In this document: positions 16,854 through 25,857 of the stretch, piece after piece
Position numbering within the stretch: the first letter of the stretch is position 1
Layout: each line of letters begins with the position of its first letter
Assembly (NCBI RefSeq): GCF_006636205.1
Contig: NZ_VIGB01000003.1
Location: 2,790,001 to 2,854,000, forward strand
Reading direction: 5' to 3'
Length of the DNA stretch: 64,000 bases
Source of the DNA: Kitasatospora acidiphila
GTDB lineage: Bacteria > Actinomycetota > Actinomycetes > Streptomycetales > Streptomycetaceae
Translations under genes and position numbers: made by a program
Notes under the pieces: generated by a model
Databases searched by the model: none
Seen by the model: the letters and a program-made list of their open reading frames with translations, nothing else
What the model was told of the DNA's origin: nothing

Positions 16854-18266
16854 ATGCGGAAGATCGCGCGCTCGGAGCGGAGCGACGACGGCGCCGGGCA
16901 CCCCGCCGTCCCGGTGAAACCGCCCACCGACGAAACCCTTGAGCAGTGGGCGAACGGCGAGCGACCCACCCGGCCGCTCCGCCCCGAGATCGGCGACTCC
17001 TGGGAGCGGATGCGCCGGCTCGGACTCGACCCGGGGCGCGGCCGCGACCCGCAGCACCTCGGGCCGGCCGAGATCGAGCACCGGCGCCGGGCCAGCGGCC
17101 TGGACCAGGTGATGCCCGCGCTGCGCTCCACCCTGCTCGACCCGGTCTGCGACCTGCCGCTGATCCTCGCCGTCTCGGACTCCGCCGGCACCCTGCTGTG
17201 GCACGAGAGCCCGCCCCAACTGCGGCGCAGCGCCGACCTTATCGGCTTCATGACCGGCGGCCACTGGGCCGAGGAGTCGGTCGGCACCAACGGAATCGGC
17301 ACGGTCGCCCGCACCGGCCGGCCGCTGCGGGTCCAGTCCACCGAGCACTACCTGCACAACCAGCACGCCTGGACCTGCGTCGGCGCACCGGTGCGCGACC
17401 CGCGCACCGGCCGGGTCACCGGGGTGGTCGACCTCAGCGGCCCGGCGCGCGGCGTCCACCCGCAGCTGCTGTCGCTCGCCGTGACTGCCGCCCGACTGGC
17501 CGAAACCGAGCTGCGGGCCGCCCAGTTGGAGTCGCTGCACCGACTGCGCATGGTCGCCGAACCGATGCTCGCCCAGGCCTCGGGGCCGGCCCTGGTGGTC
17601 GACCGGGACGGCTGGACGGCCGCCGCCACCGGCCTGGCCGGCCCGATCAACCGGCTGCGGCTGCCGGCCGACGGCTGGGGCTCGACCTCGGTGCACTGGC
17701 TGCCCTCGCTGGGTGAGTGCGCGGTGGAGCCGCTGGCCGACGGCTGGCTGGTCCGACCGCTCTCCGACTCGGCCGAGGCGGTCTCCGAACAGGTGCTGGG
17801 CGCCCGGCTGGTGCTCGATCTGAGCAGCGCCGACCACCCCACCATCGCGGTCCGCGGCGGCGTCGGCAACTGGTCGCACCCGCTCAGCCCGCGCCACGCG
17901 GAACTGCTGCTGCTGCTCGCAACCCACCAGGCCGGCCGAACCGCCGCGCAGCTGGCCGAGGGGCTGTTCGGCGACCCGAGCAGGACCGTCACGGTACGGG
18001 CCGAACTCTCCCGGCTGCGCCGCTACCTGGGTGGGCTGCTGGAGCACCGGCCGTACCGGTTCGCCGAGTCGGTGCAGGTGGAGGTGGTCCGCCCGTACGA
18101 CGCCTACCAGTTGCTGCCGGCCTCCTCGGCGCCCGGGATCCGGCGGCTGCGGGCGCTGCTGGACGGCGGCTCGGTGCTGCTGCCGGGCTGCCGCACGGTG
18201 CACCCCGACCCCGCCGAGCCGGTGAGCCCGGCGATTCCCGGACCCCGGCGGCTCGGCTCGGCCTGA
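16854..18266 (+). CDS. GAF-domain regulator (AcoR-type N terminus, no sigma-54 ATPase)
   Basis: A 470-residue regulator. A GAF-type sensor covers about residues 60-220 with HWAEESVGTNGIGTVARTGR, the hallmark of AcoR-like activators. Actinomycetes lack sigma-54 and here the central AAA+ domain is missing. The C-terminal third (SPRHAELLLLLATHQAGRTA, LSRLRRYLGGLL) is a winged-helix-like output region. Start ATG 16854 has GGGAGC about nine bases upstream and begins a typical RxIARSE lead. Homologues commonly sit beside aldehyde or acetoin dehydrogenases. None is nearby, so the target is unknown. Confidence 0.85.
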   Translation: MRKIARSERSDDGAGHPAVPVKPPTDETLEQWANGERPTRPLRPEIGDSWERMRRLGLDPGRGRDPQHLGPAEIEHRRRASGLDQVMPALRSTLLDPVCDLPLILAVSDSAGTLLWHESPPQLRRSADLIGFMTGGHWAEESVGTNGIGTVARTGRPLRVQSTEHYLHNQHAWTCVGAPVRDPRTGRVTGVVDLSGPARGVHPQLLSLAVTAARLAETELRAAQLESLHRLRMVAEPMLAQASGPALVVDRDGWTAAATGLAGPINRLRLPADGWGSTSVHWLPSLGECAVEPLADGWLVRPLSDSAEAVSEQVLGARLVLDLSSADHPTIAVRGGVGNWSHPLSPRHAELLLLLATHQAGRTAAQLAEGLFGDPSRTVTVRAELSRLRRYLGGLLEHRPYRFAESVQVEVVRPYDAYQLLPASSAPGIRRLRALLDGGSVLLPGCRTVHPDPAEPVSPAIPGPRRLGSA

Positions 18267-18290
18267 CGGAGCGTCAGCGGTCGGTGGACG

Positions 18291-18794
18291 TCAGTCCAGG
18301 TCGCCGATGAGCAGTGCGCTCAGCTGCGCGTCGGTCGGACTGGCGTCCGGCTCGGCGCCCTCCGGAACCTCGGCGTAGGTGCGCTCCAGCCAGTCCCGCA
18401 CCCGGGGTGCGGATGCCTCCAACAGGGCGCTGCCGTACGGCGATTCGAGGGCCAGGTGGAGGGTGGCGCCGTGGCACGGGCAGTGTGCGGGCCAGAGCCG
18501 CACATCGCCCTGGCCGGTGAGCCCGCGCAGGCCGTCGCGGAGCAGTTCACGGGAGAACACCCAGTCCACCTCGTCCGGTCGCCCGAGGTGGAAGGTGACC
18601 AGGACCTCGTAGGGGCGCTCGGGTTCGTAGCGGAACCGGGTCGGCACGGTGCCCACCCGGTCGCGACCCAGCGCGATGCGCAGGGTCAGCACCTCCTCCA
18701 CCGGCAGCGCCGGGCGAGGCGGTGACTGCGGTCGGGCCCCCTGCCCGGCCGGGTGCGGGGATTGGCTGCTGGCGGACAGTGGATCGCGCGGCAT
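18291..18794 (-). CDS. SsgA-like sporulation and cell-division regulator (SALP)
   Basis: A 167-residue member of the SsgA/SsgB family, which localises division and spore-wall machinery in sporulating actinomycetes. The family core runs from about residue 32 to 150 (ALPVEEVLTLRIA, YEVLVTFHLG, VDWVFSRELLRDGL, PCHGATLHLALESPYGSALL). The Ser/Pro-rich first 30 residues are an extension, since most family members are 130-145 residues, so an internal start is possible. It is convergent with the GAF regulator and separated from it by 24 bp. Confidence 0.92.
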   Translation of the reverse strand: MPRDPLSASSQSPHPAGQGARPQSPPRPALPVEEVLTLRIALGRDRVGTVPTRFRYEPERPYEVLVTFHLGRPDEVDWVFSRELLRDGLRGLTGQGDVRLWPAHCPCHGATLHLALESPYGSALLEASAPRVRDWLERTYAEVPEGAEPDASPTDAQLSALLIGDLD

Positions 18795-18891
18795 GGCTGC
18801 TTCTCCGGAGCGAGAGGGAACGGCTCAGCCTGGCCCGGCCGCACGGCGGCCGGCAAAGGTTGCAAGGGGTTGCAGCGGCGACCTCATCCCG

Positions 18892-18983
18892 CACGGCCCG
18901 CGGGCGCCCGTCCCCACACGGCCCGCGGGCGCCCGTCCCCACACGGCCCGCGGGCGCCCGTCCCCGCACGGCTCGTGAGCGCC
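18892..18983. repeat. 25-bp tandem repeat, three copies plus a decayed fourth
   Basis: Units starting at 18892, 18917 and 18942 are essentially identical (CACGGCCCGCGGGCGCCCGT plus CCCCA). The unit at 18967 is degenerate. The array lies upstream of the SsgA-like gene (start 18794) in the shared 457-bp intergenic region with the next plus-strand gene (start 19252). The remaining gap 18984-19251 shows no gene. Confidence 0.88.
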
Positions 18984-19251
18984 GCCGTTCGGATCGATCC
19001 AACAGACGGTTCGTCAGTTTGTGGACCTCCCTAGCCCATTCGGCCGAACCCGCCGACTTCTGAACCCGCGTCGACACCCCGCGCGTAACCCACCGCCGGT
19101 TACGCAGCGGCGCCGCGCTGGTACTCTCGTCAGCCTGTCGAGATGGCGTGGGCCGGTGGGGTTGCGGTCCGCCGACGAGCGAGTGCCTGCCCGGGCCGAG
19201 TGGGGCAGCGGCAGCCGACCGGGAAGGCCGGCTGGGGAGGAGAGGGATCCG

Positions 19252-20559
19252 GTGACGCACCGGGAGAGCGCCCCCGCGGCGGAGCTGTCGACCGGCGAGG
19301 GGCTGACGCAGACGCTGACGCACGGCCGGCACAGCCGGCCCAAGCCGCTCGGCGGCCAACTGCGGCTGCCCGCGATCAAGGTCTCCGGTGCCGCGATGGC
19401 GATGTCCACCGTGGTCGGCATCAGCATCGCCACCACCTGGCTGATCACCGCCCAGCAGCGGGTCGGCTACGGCCCCCAAATGTCCACCGTGGGCGCCACG
19501 CCCACCGACGGCGGCATCCCCGGCGCCTCGACCCCACCGACCCAGCTGGCCGGCGGCACCGCCCCGGCCGCGGGCTCCGCAAGCAGCACCACCCCGCTGA
19601 GCTCCGGCGCCACCGTCACCGCCCGGAACGACCGGGCCGTGAAGCCCGGGCCCACCCAGCCCGCCGCCGGCGCTGCTGCCGGGCCCGCCTCGGCCTCGGC
19701 GGGCGGTGGCGCGTCGACCTCGACGACGCCCGGCCCGGGTGGTCAACTGGCCGACCGGGCACCGGTGTCCGCACCGGCGAGCCCGCCGGGCAGCGGCATC
19801 GCGACCGGGCCCGTCGGCAGCCTGTCGACTCCGGCGCCCGGTGCCTCGACGGCGGCCGATCCCGCGGCGTCGGCGGCGGCGAGTCCGACGCAGAGCACCG
19901 GGCAGCCGCGGCCCACGAACCCGGCCGGCCTGACGCCGGGGACGCCCGGTATGACTCCCGGCATCACGCCTGGCATGACGCCCGGCCTCGTGGGCGGCCC
20001 CGGGCACGCGGACGAGTTCCACCCCGGCGCCGGCCTGCCCGGATCGCCGACCGCACCCACCGGGCCCACCACACCCGCCACCTCGGCGCCCGCGACCCCT
20101 GCCGTCCCAGCACCCCAGCCCGCCCCCGGCGCCTCCCGCTACGGCACCCCCGCCTACCCGGTGCCGGCGCCGAGCCTCGCCGGCTGGGGCGGCACGGTGG
20201 CCTCCGCGGGCCTCGGCCAGCGGCACACCGTCACCCTGACCGTCACCGAGCCGCTGGCCGCCATGGAGACCGAGCTGCGCCTGCCCCGCACCGACGCCAC
20301 GGCGGGCGCGATGACCTGGAGCACCCTGCCGGGCGCCCGGGTGACGCTGCTCCAGCAGGGCGACACGGTGGTCTACCGGTTCGCCCCGCCGCCGGGTGAG
20401 GACGTGCTGCCCGGCACCTACACCTTCACCGTGCAGGGCGCCCGCTCGGCCACCCCGGGCGCCGGCGACACGACCGGCCGCTGGACCGCCTCCGGCTTCG
20501 CCCTGCGGTTCCCGCAGGCGGTGGCCGCGCACGGAGGGTTCGCCGCAGCAAAACCGTGA
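19252..20559 (+). CDS. Membrane-anchored Pro/Ala/Ser-rich protein, unknown function
   Basis: A 435-residue protein. About 40 charged residues precede one membrane helix (MAMSTVVGISIATTWLITA). A 210-residue Pro/Ala/Ser/Thr-rich spacer follows, containing a short GMTPGITPGMTPG repeat, and then a folded C-terminal domain of about 130 residues with strands (HTVTLTVTEPLAAMETELRL, DTVVYRFAPPPGEDVLPGTY) that looks like a beta-sandwich. Topology is N-in, C-out. I chose GTG 19252 because AGGAGAGG is 7-9 bases upstream. It is likely a cell-envelope protein of actinomycetes, with no named family recognised. Confidence 0.78.
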   Translation: MTHRESAPAAELSTGEGLTQTLTHGRHSRPKPLGGQLRLPAIKVSGAAMAMSTVVGISIATTWLITAQQRVGYGPQMSTVGATPTDGGIPGASTPPTQLAGGTAPAAGSASSTTPLSSGATVTARNDRAVKPGPTQPAAGAAAGPASASAGGGASTSTTPGPGGQLADRAPVSAPASPPGSGIATGPVGSLSTPAPGASTAADPAASAAASPTQSTGQPRPTNPAGLTPGTPGMTPGITPGMTPGLVGGPGHADEFHPGAGLPGSPTAPTGPTTPATSAPATPAVPAPQPAPGASRYGTPAYPVPAPSLAGWGGTVASAGLGQRHTVTLTVTEPLAAMETELRLPRTDATAGAMTWSTLPGARVTLLQQGDTVVYRFAPPPGEDVLPGTYTFTVQGARSATPGAGDTTGRWTASGFALRFPQAVAAHGGFAAAKP

Positions 20560-20904
20560 CCGCCACCGGCGCACAGCCTTCGACGGTCACCGCCGCACCA
20601 CCGCGACCGTCACCGCCGCACAACCCTGACCGCCGTCGCCGCACCACCGCGACCGTCACCGCCGCCCAACCGTGATCATCGCCGCGGCAAAACCGTGATC
20701 CCTTTCGCCGACCCTCTTGGTTAGGCTGAGCGCGGACCGGCGCGCCGAGGGGCTCGCGCACATCTTCCGTGCGCCCCTTGGACTCTGAGTCCATGCCAGA
20801 TGACGCTGTGCCACCAGCCGTACACCGTCGTGCCACCGGCCACAGGTCACAGGCCACAGGCCACAAGCCGCCGGACCGGACGCCGCAGAGCCGAGGAGGA
20901 TCAC
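20560..20904. other. Non-coding gap with imperfect direct repeats
   Basis: No gene is visible. Short GC-rich direct repeats fill 20575-20670, including a 28-base segment at 20592-20619 repeated at 20638-20665. A TAGGCT element at 20722-20727 could be a promoter minus-10 for the TerD gene 180 bp downstream, but no clear minus-35 is seen. Confidence 0.5.
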
Positions 20905-22065
20905 GTGACCGAGACGCTGACCCCTGGGGCCAACGCCCCGCTGGCCGCCGTCCGGGTGACCGTGGAGGTGACGGCCCCTCAACGGCTCGACGTCTCGGGA
21001 CTGCTGGTCACCGCCGCCGGCAAGGTCCGCTCCGACGCCGACCTGATCTACTACAACGCCCCGCACCGCTCGGGCGTCAGCCACCGCCCGGCCACCGGCG
21101 CGATCCCGGGCGCCATCACGGTGGACACCTGGGCGATCCCCGCCGACATCGCCAAGGTCGTGGTGGCCGCCAGCCTGGACGACCCGGCGGCCGTCTTCGG
21201 CGGCGCCGAGCCGACCGCCACCGTGCGGGACGCCGACACCGGCCAGGTGCTGACCAGCTTCACCCCGCCCCGGCTGACCCAGGAGAAGGCCCTGGTGGTC
21301 GTGGAGCTCTACCGGCGCGGCACGGAGTGGAAGATCCGCGCCGTCGGCCAGGGCTACACCGACGGCCTGGCCGGCATCGCCTCCGACTTCGGCGTCACCG
21401 TCGACGAACCGGCCAGTGCCACGCCGCCGATGCCCGCCTACGCCCCGCCGGCGGCGCCCGACGCGCCCCCGCAGCCCGCCGCGCCGCCCCGGGTGACCCT
21501 GGACAAGGGCCGGGTCAGCCTGGTCAAGGGCGACTCCGTGTCACTGGTCAAGAACGGCGGCCCGGCGCTCAGCTCGGTCCGGATGGCGCTGGGCTGGCAG
21601 CCCGCCCGCCGGGGCCGCAACATCGACCTGGACGCCTCCTGCATCGCCTTCGACGCCCAGCGGGAGCGCCTGGAGACCGCCTGGTTCATGAAGCTGAACG
21701 TCTTCAACGGCGCGATCCAGCACACCGGCGACAACCTGACCGGTCGCGGCGGTGGCGACGACGAGGCCATCGACGTGCACCTGGACGGCCTGCCGCCCGA
21801 GGTGTGCGGGCTGGTCTTCGTGGTCAACTCGTTCTCCGGCCAGCGCTTCACCGACGTCCAGAACGCCTACTGCCGCCTGCTGGACGCCGTCACCGGCGAG
21901 GAACTGGTCCGCTACGACCTGACCACCGCCGAGCCCGCCACCGGCGTGGTGATGTGCAAGCTGATCCGCCAGTACTCCGGCGAGTGGGTCATGACGGCCC
22001 TGGGCCACTACGTCGACGCCCAGACCGCCCGGGGCATGGTGAAACCGGCGGCCGCGCTTCTCTAG
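20905..22065 (+). CDS. TerD-family protein with two TerD domains
   Basis: A 386-residue protein with an N-terminal TerD-like domain (about residues 1-180) and a C-terminal one (about 195-386), joined by a Pro/Ala linker. The C-terminal domain shows the calcium-binding style segments VSLVKGDSVSLVK, NIDLDASCIAFDA and DNLTGRGGGDDEAIDVHLDG. TerD proteins bind calcium and take part in tellurite/stress responses and, in Streptomyces, differentiation. Start GTG 20905 has GAGGAGGA four bases upstream. It lies alone, with no other ter genes here. Confidence 0.9.
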   Translation: MTETLTPGANAPLAAVRVTVEVTAPQRLDVSGLLVTAAGKVRSDADLIYYNAPHRSGVSHRPATGAIPGAITVDTWAIPADIAKVVVAASLDDPAAVFGGAEPTATVRDADTGQVLTSFTPPRLTQEKALVVVELYRRGTEWKIRAVGQGYTDGLAGIASDFGVTVDEPASATPPMPAYAPPAAPDAPPQPAAPPRVTLDKGRVSLVKGDSVSLVKNGGPALSSVRMALGWQPARRGRNIDLDASCIAFDAQRERLETAWFMKLNVFNGAIQHTGDNLTGRGGGDDEAIDVHLDGLPPEVCGLVFVVNSFSGQRFTDVQNAYCRLLDAVTGEELVRYDLTTAEPATGVVMCKLIRQYSGEWVMTALGHYVDAQTARGMVKPAAALL

Positions 22066-22120
22066 CCACCCGGTAGCATTGGTTGCTTGTGCCCGTCCGG
22101 CGACCCGAGGTCAGTGAGAA

Positions 22121-23734
22121 GTGAGCCAGCCGCAGTCCATCACCACCGCGCAGGTCATCGATGAGGCCGGCCGCCGGCGGACCTTCGCCGTGATCTCCCA
22201 CCCCGACGCCGGTAAGTCCACGCTGACCGAGGCCCTGGCGCTGCACGCCCGGGCGATCAACTCGGCCGGCGCCGTCCACGGCAAGGGCGACCGGCGCGGC
22301 GTCACCAGCGACTGGATGGAGCTGGAGCGCGAGCGCGGCATCTCCGTCACCTCCGCCGCGCTGCAGTTCGGCTACCGCGAGCAGGTGATGAACCTGGTCG
22401 ACACCCCCGGTCACGCCGACTTCTCCGAGGACACCTACCGGGTGCTCTCCGCCGTCGACTGCGCGATCATGCTGGTCGACGCGGCCAAGGGCCTGGAGGA
22501 GCAGACCCGCAAGCTGTTCGCGGTCTGCCGGCACCGCGGCGTCCCGGTGATCACCTTCATCAACAAGTGGGACCGCCGCGGCCGCGAGTCGCTGGCCCTG
22601 CTGGACGACATCGAGAACATCCTCGGCATCACCCCGGTCCCGCAGGTCTGGCCGGTCGGCCCGGCGGGCAACTTCCGCGGCATCGTGCAGGCCTCGGACA
22701 CCGACCTGATGCTGCGCTACACCAAGGTGCCGAGCGGCACCCACGTCGCGCTGGAGGAGACCCTCTCCGCCGCCGAGGCCGTCGAACAGGAGGGCGAGCT
22801 CTGGGAGACCGCCCTGGAGGAGCTGGAGCTGGCACTCAGCTCCGGGCCCGGCTACGACCAGGAGGCCTTCCAGGAGGGCAAGATCACGCCGGTCTTCTTC
22901 GGCGCCGCCCTCACCAACATCGGCGTCAAGCTGCTGCTCGACGCGGTGGTGGAGCTGGCCCCCGCACCCAGCGCCCGCCCGCTGGCGGACGGCGGCGCCC
23001 GCGAGGTGACCGAGGACTTCTCCGGCGTGGTCTTCAAGATCCAGGCGAACATGGACCCGGCGCACCGCGACCGGATCGCCTTCGTCCGGGTCTGCTCCGG
23101 CGTCTTCGAGCGCGGCATGAACGTCACCCGGGCCGCCAGCGGCCGCTCCTTCGCCACCAAGTACGCCTCCACCGTCTTCGGCGCCGAGCGCACCGTGGTC
23201 GACACCGCCTACCCCGGCGACGTGGTCGGTCTGATCAACGCCAGCGCCCTGCGCGTGGGCGACACCCTCTACACCGGCCGCAAGGCGACCTTCCCGCCGC
23301 TGCCGGCCTTCGCCCCCGAGTACTTCGCGGTGGCCCGCCCCAAGGACATCTCCCGCTCCAAGCAGTTCCGCCGCGGCGTCTCCCAGCTGGACGAGGAGGG
23401 CGTGGTCCAGGTGCTGGTCTCCGACCGCCGAGGCGACCAGGCCCCGGTGATGGCGGCCGTCGGCCCGATGCAGTTCGACGTCGTCCTGCACCGCATGGAG
23501 CACGAGTTCTCGTCCCCCATCACCCTGGACCGCCTCTCCTACCGCCTGGCCCGCGTCACCGACGCCGAAGGCCAGGCCGAGCTCGCCAAGGCCCGCCTCA
23601 CCGACGCCGAGGTCCTCACCCGCCGCTCCGACGAGGCCCTCCTCGCCCTCTTCGCCGACAAGTGGCACCTCAACGCCTTCCAGCGCGCCAAGCCGGACAT
23701 CCGCCTCGACCCCCTGATCGCCACGGCGGACTGA
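22121..23734 (+). CDS. prfC: Peptide chain release factor 3
   Basis: A 537-residue translational GTPase, the usual RF3 length. G1 is SHPDAGKST, G2 lies in RGISVTSAALQF, G3 is DTPGHADFSEDTYR and G4 is NKWDR. The RF3-specific C-terminal domains are present (KDISRSKQFRRGVSQLDEEG). It recycles class I release factors from the ribosome. Start GTG 22121 follows a GAGGTCAGTGAGAA leader. It is not universal in actinomycetes but common in Streptomyces. Confidence 0.96.
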   Translation: MSQPQSITTAQVIDEAGRRRTFAVISHPDAGKSTLTEALALHARAINSAGAVHGKGDRRGVTSDWMELERERGISVTSAALQFGYREQVMNLVDTPGHADFSEDTYRVLSAVDCAIMLVDAAKGLEEQTRKLFAVCRHRGVPVITFINKWDRRGRESLALLDDIENILGITPVPQVWPVGPAGNFRGIVQASDTDLMLRYTKVPSGTHVALEETLSAAEAVEQEGELWETALEELELALSSGPGYDQEAFQEGKITPVFFGAALTNIGVKLLLDAVVELAPAPSARPLADGGAREVTEDFSGVVFKIQANMDPAHRDRIAFVRVCSGVFERGMNVTRAASGRSFATKYASTVFGAERTVVDTAYPGDVVGLINASALRVGDTLYTGRKATFPPLPAFAPEYFAVARPKDISRSKQFRRGVSQLDEEGVVQVLVSDRRGDQAPVMAAVGPMQFDVVLHRMEHEFSSPITLDRLSYRLARVTDAEGQAELAKARLTDAEVLTRRSDEALLALFADKWHLNAFQRAKPDIRLDPLIATAD

Positions 23735-23754
23735 CCCCAGCCCCGCAGTGACCT

Positions 23755-23785
23755 GAAGCCCGGCGCCCGACGCGCGCCGGGCTTC
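23755..23785. terminator. Terminator after prfC
   Basis: GAAGCCCGGCGC (23755-23766) pairs exactly with GCGCCGGGCTTC (23774-23785) around a 7-base loop, 21 bp after the prfC stop. Confidence 0.8.
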
Positions 23786-23927
23786 GCGCCGTTGTCGGCC
23801 GTTCCGCCTGCCTGGCAGCGTCAACTCCCTTCGTGGACGCACCCACGATGAGGTGAAACAACGCCGCTGGCTCATTCTGCGGCCGTCCGGCCCGGCTAGC
23901 CTGTGCCTTACCCAGGGAAGGGGCATC

Positions 23928-24524
23928 ATGAGTGCCATGACGCACGACTACCCAGGCCAGGCAACGCCGCCTTCGCAGGAAGAGATCCTGCTCGAGGCGT
24001 TCCTCAGCCTGGCCACCCCCGAGGGCTTCCGGGCCGAGCTCATCGAGGGAGAGATCATCGTGTCGCCACCGCCGGACGGAGACCACGAGGACGTCATCGG
24101 GCTTCTGATCGATCAGGTCGTGCTGGGCTCGGCAACTCGGATGCAGGTATCCGGTGGCAAGGGCCTGAGGCTTCCCAGAGGCGGTCGCTGCCCCAAGAGC
24201 CACGTAATCCCCGACGCCACCTTCGCTCCCCTCGATCGGCGCCTCTTCCGCGGTGCCCCGCCCTGGATGGACCCGGACGGCGTGACCATGGTCGTCGAAG
24301 TCACCTCCGGCAAGCCCATCCAGGACCGGATCGCCAAGCGCCACTGCTACGCGCTCGCCGGGATCCCGCTCTATCTTCTGATCGACCGCGAGGAGTCCCG
24401 GATCACGCTCTTCTCCACCCCTGAGGGCGACGACTACACCGAGTCCCAGAGCGTCGCCTTCGGCAAGCCGCTCCCCCTCCCCGAGCCCTTCGCCTTCGAG
24501 CTGCGCACCGACGACTTCCTCTGA
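23928..24524 (+). CDS. Uma2-family protein (PD-(D/E)xK-like fold)
   Basis: A 198-residue Uma2 (DUF820) protein, a family with a predicted endonuclease-like fold that is expanded in actinomycetes and cyanobacteria and has no proven role. The core has an ELIEGEIIVSPP strand, the VIPDATFAP acidic site, VVEVTSGKP with the E-x-(S/T) position, and an HCYALAGIPLYLLIDRE ending. Start ATG 23928 follows GGGAAGGGG, and ATG 23937 is possible. A second, diverged copy lies at 49817-50470. Confidence 0.85.
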   Translation: MSAMTHDYPGQATPPSQEEILLEAFLSLATPEGFRAELIEGEIIVSPPPDGDHEDVIGLLIDQVVLGSATRMQVSGGKGLRLPRGGRCPKSHVIPDATFAPLDRRLFRGAPPWMDPDGVTMVVEVTSGKPIQDRIAKRHCYALAGIPLYLLIDREESRITLFSTPEGDDYTESQSVAFGKPLPLPEPFAFELRTDDFL

Positions 24525-24588
24525 TCTTCTCGTTTCCGAGCTACTTCAGTCTGCTCAGCGCGCCTGTCCTGTCACCCGATCGCCCCCA

Positions 24589-25011
24589 TCACCCCGCCAC
24601 CACCCCGTCCGCCACCAGCCCCGCGAGCACCGCCTCCCCCAGCGCATGGACGGCCGACTGCGGGCGGACCATCACGGTGAACTCCTTGATCCGGCCGTCC
24701 TCGCCGAAGTGCAGCAGGTCGACCCCGTGGATCTCCTTGCCGCCGACCACCGCTCGGAAGAGCAGCACCGCCGACGGGGCCTGAGTCCCGTCCCCGCTGG
24801 TCTCTGCGCTCCCGTCGTAGTGGCCCACGTACCGGAAGTCCTCGAATGTGCGCAGCAGGACTCCGAAGAGCCCCAGGACCATCGGCTTCCCCTCGAACGG
24901 GGTGAACTTCACGGGGCTGTAGAAGCGGATGTCGTCGGTGAACAGGTCGTCCAGTGCGGCGAGGTCCCGATTGTCGACGGCTGCGCGGAAGCGGTCTGCG
25001 GTGGCGTTCAT
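24589..25011 (-). CDS. NTF2-like/SnoaL-like fold protein
   Basis: A 140-residue NTF2-superfamily protein (N-terminal helix RFRAAVDNRDLAALDDLFTD, then curved sheet strands ending in KEFTVMVRP). Members are small hydrolases, isomerases or ligand binders, and the active-site residues cannot be assigned. It starts at ATG 25011, divergent from the PadR regulator with a dyad between them, so it is probably the regulated target. Confidence 0.82.
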   Translation of the reverse strand: MNATADRFRAAVDNRDLAALDDLFTDDIRFYSPVKFTPFEGKPMVLGLFGVLLRTFEDFRYVGHYDGSAETSGDGTQAPSAVLLFRAVVGGKEIHGVDLLHFGEDGRIKEFTVMVRPQSAVHALGEAVLAGLVADGVVAG

Positions 25012-25052
25012 GCTCCATGCCCTCCCTGCTCAACAGAGCTGCCCAATAGAGC

Positions 25053-25086
25053 TACTCATCAAAATGACTAATCACTTTTATGAGTA
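25053..25086. promoter_or_regulatory. Candidate PadR operator
   Basis: TACTCAT (25053-25059) and ATGAGTA (25080-25086) are exact inverted arms, with an inner TGA-N4-TCA at 25065-25074 on the same centre. The 34-bp AT-rich dyad lies between the divergent NTF2-like gene and the PadR gene. PadR regulators typically bind such nested ATnnnAT-rich palindromes and repress divergent genes. Confidence 0.65.
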
Positions 25087-25137
25087 CCATGGCCACCACA
25101 ACCCGCACCAGAGGCACCGGCGAAGGAGGCCACCCCC

Positions 25138-25710
25138 ATGGCGCTACGGCATGCCGTACTCGCCGCGCTGCTCGACGGAGAGATCAGCGGCTACCAGCTG
25201 GCCAAGGCGTTCGACATCGGCGTGGCGAACTTCTGGTACGCCCAACCGCAGCAGCTCTACGCCGAGTTGACCCGGCTGGAGAAGGACGGACTCGTCAGCG
25301 GACGCGAGGTCGTCCAGGAGAACCGGCCCAACAAGCGGGTGTTCCGGGTGACGGAGACCGGCCTGGGCGAGCTCGAGCGGTTCACCGCCGCCTCCGCCAA
25401 GCCCTCCGTCATCCGCGACGACCTGCTGGTCAAGGTCCAGGCGGCCGACCGCGTCGACGCCGGGACACTGATCGCCCAGCTGGACGAACGCGCCACCGCC
25501 GCCCAGGCCAAGGTGGAGCTGTTCGAGGAGTTGCTGCGGACCATGCGCGGGGAGCGTACGGAAGCGGACTTTCTGTGCCACGGCGAGCACATCGGCCCGT
25601 ACCTCACCTGCCTGCGCGGCCTCGCCTTCGAGCAGGGCAACCGCGACTGGTGCCGCAACACGATCACCATCCTGCGCAGCCGGCAGGCGGCCGCCCGCAC
25701 CCAGCAGTGA
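25138..25710 (+). CDS. PadR-family transcriptional regulator
   Basis: A 190-residue PadR-type winged-helix regulator: an N-terminal wHTH (AVLAALLDGEISGYQLAKAF, WYAQPQQLYAELTRLEKDGL) and a long C-terminal coiled dimerisation region with the Vir_Reg_C-type helix. Start ATG 25138 follows GAAGGAGG. It probably represses the divergent NTF2-like gene and itself through the dyad at 25053-25086. Confidence 0.92.
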   Translation: MALRHAVLAALLDGEISGYQLAKAFDIGVANFWYAQPQQLYAELTRLEKDGLVSGREVVQENRPNKRVFRVTETGLGELERFTAASAKPSVIRDDLLVKVQAADRVDAGTLIAQLDERATAAQAKVELFEELLRTMRGERTEADFLCHGEHIGPYLTCLRGLAFEQGNRDWCRNTITILRSRQAAARTQQ

Positions 25711-25857
25711 CCACCCCCGCCAGACCGCCAACTGCCCCTTGTACCAACGGCCGTGCCATCGGGCAGACGATCGTGCCCCCGTCCCTGCCCCTCCGTACCT
25801 TCTGGGCAGGCTCCCGCTCGCGTAGAACGAGCAAGCAGCCTGGAGGAAGAGGCGGAC

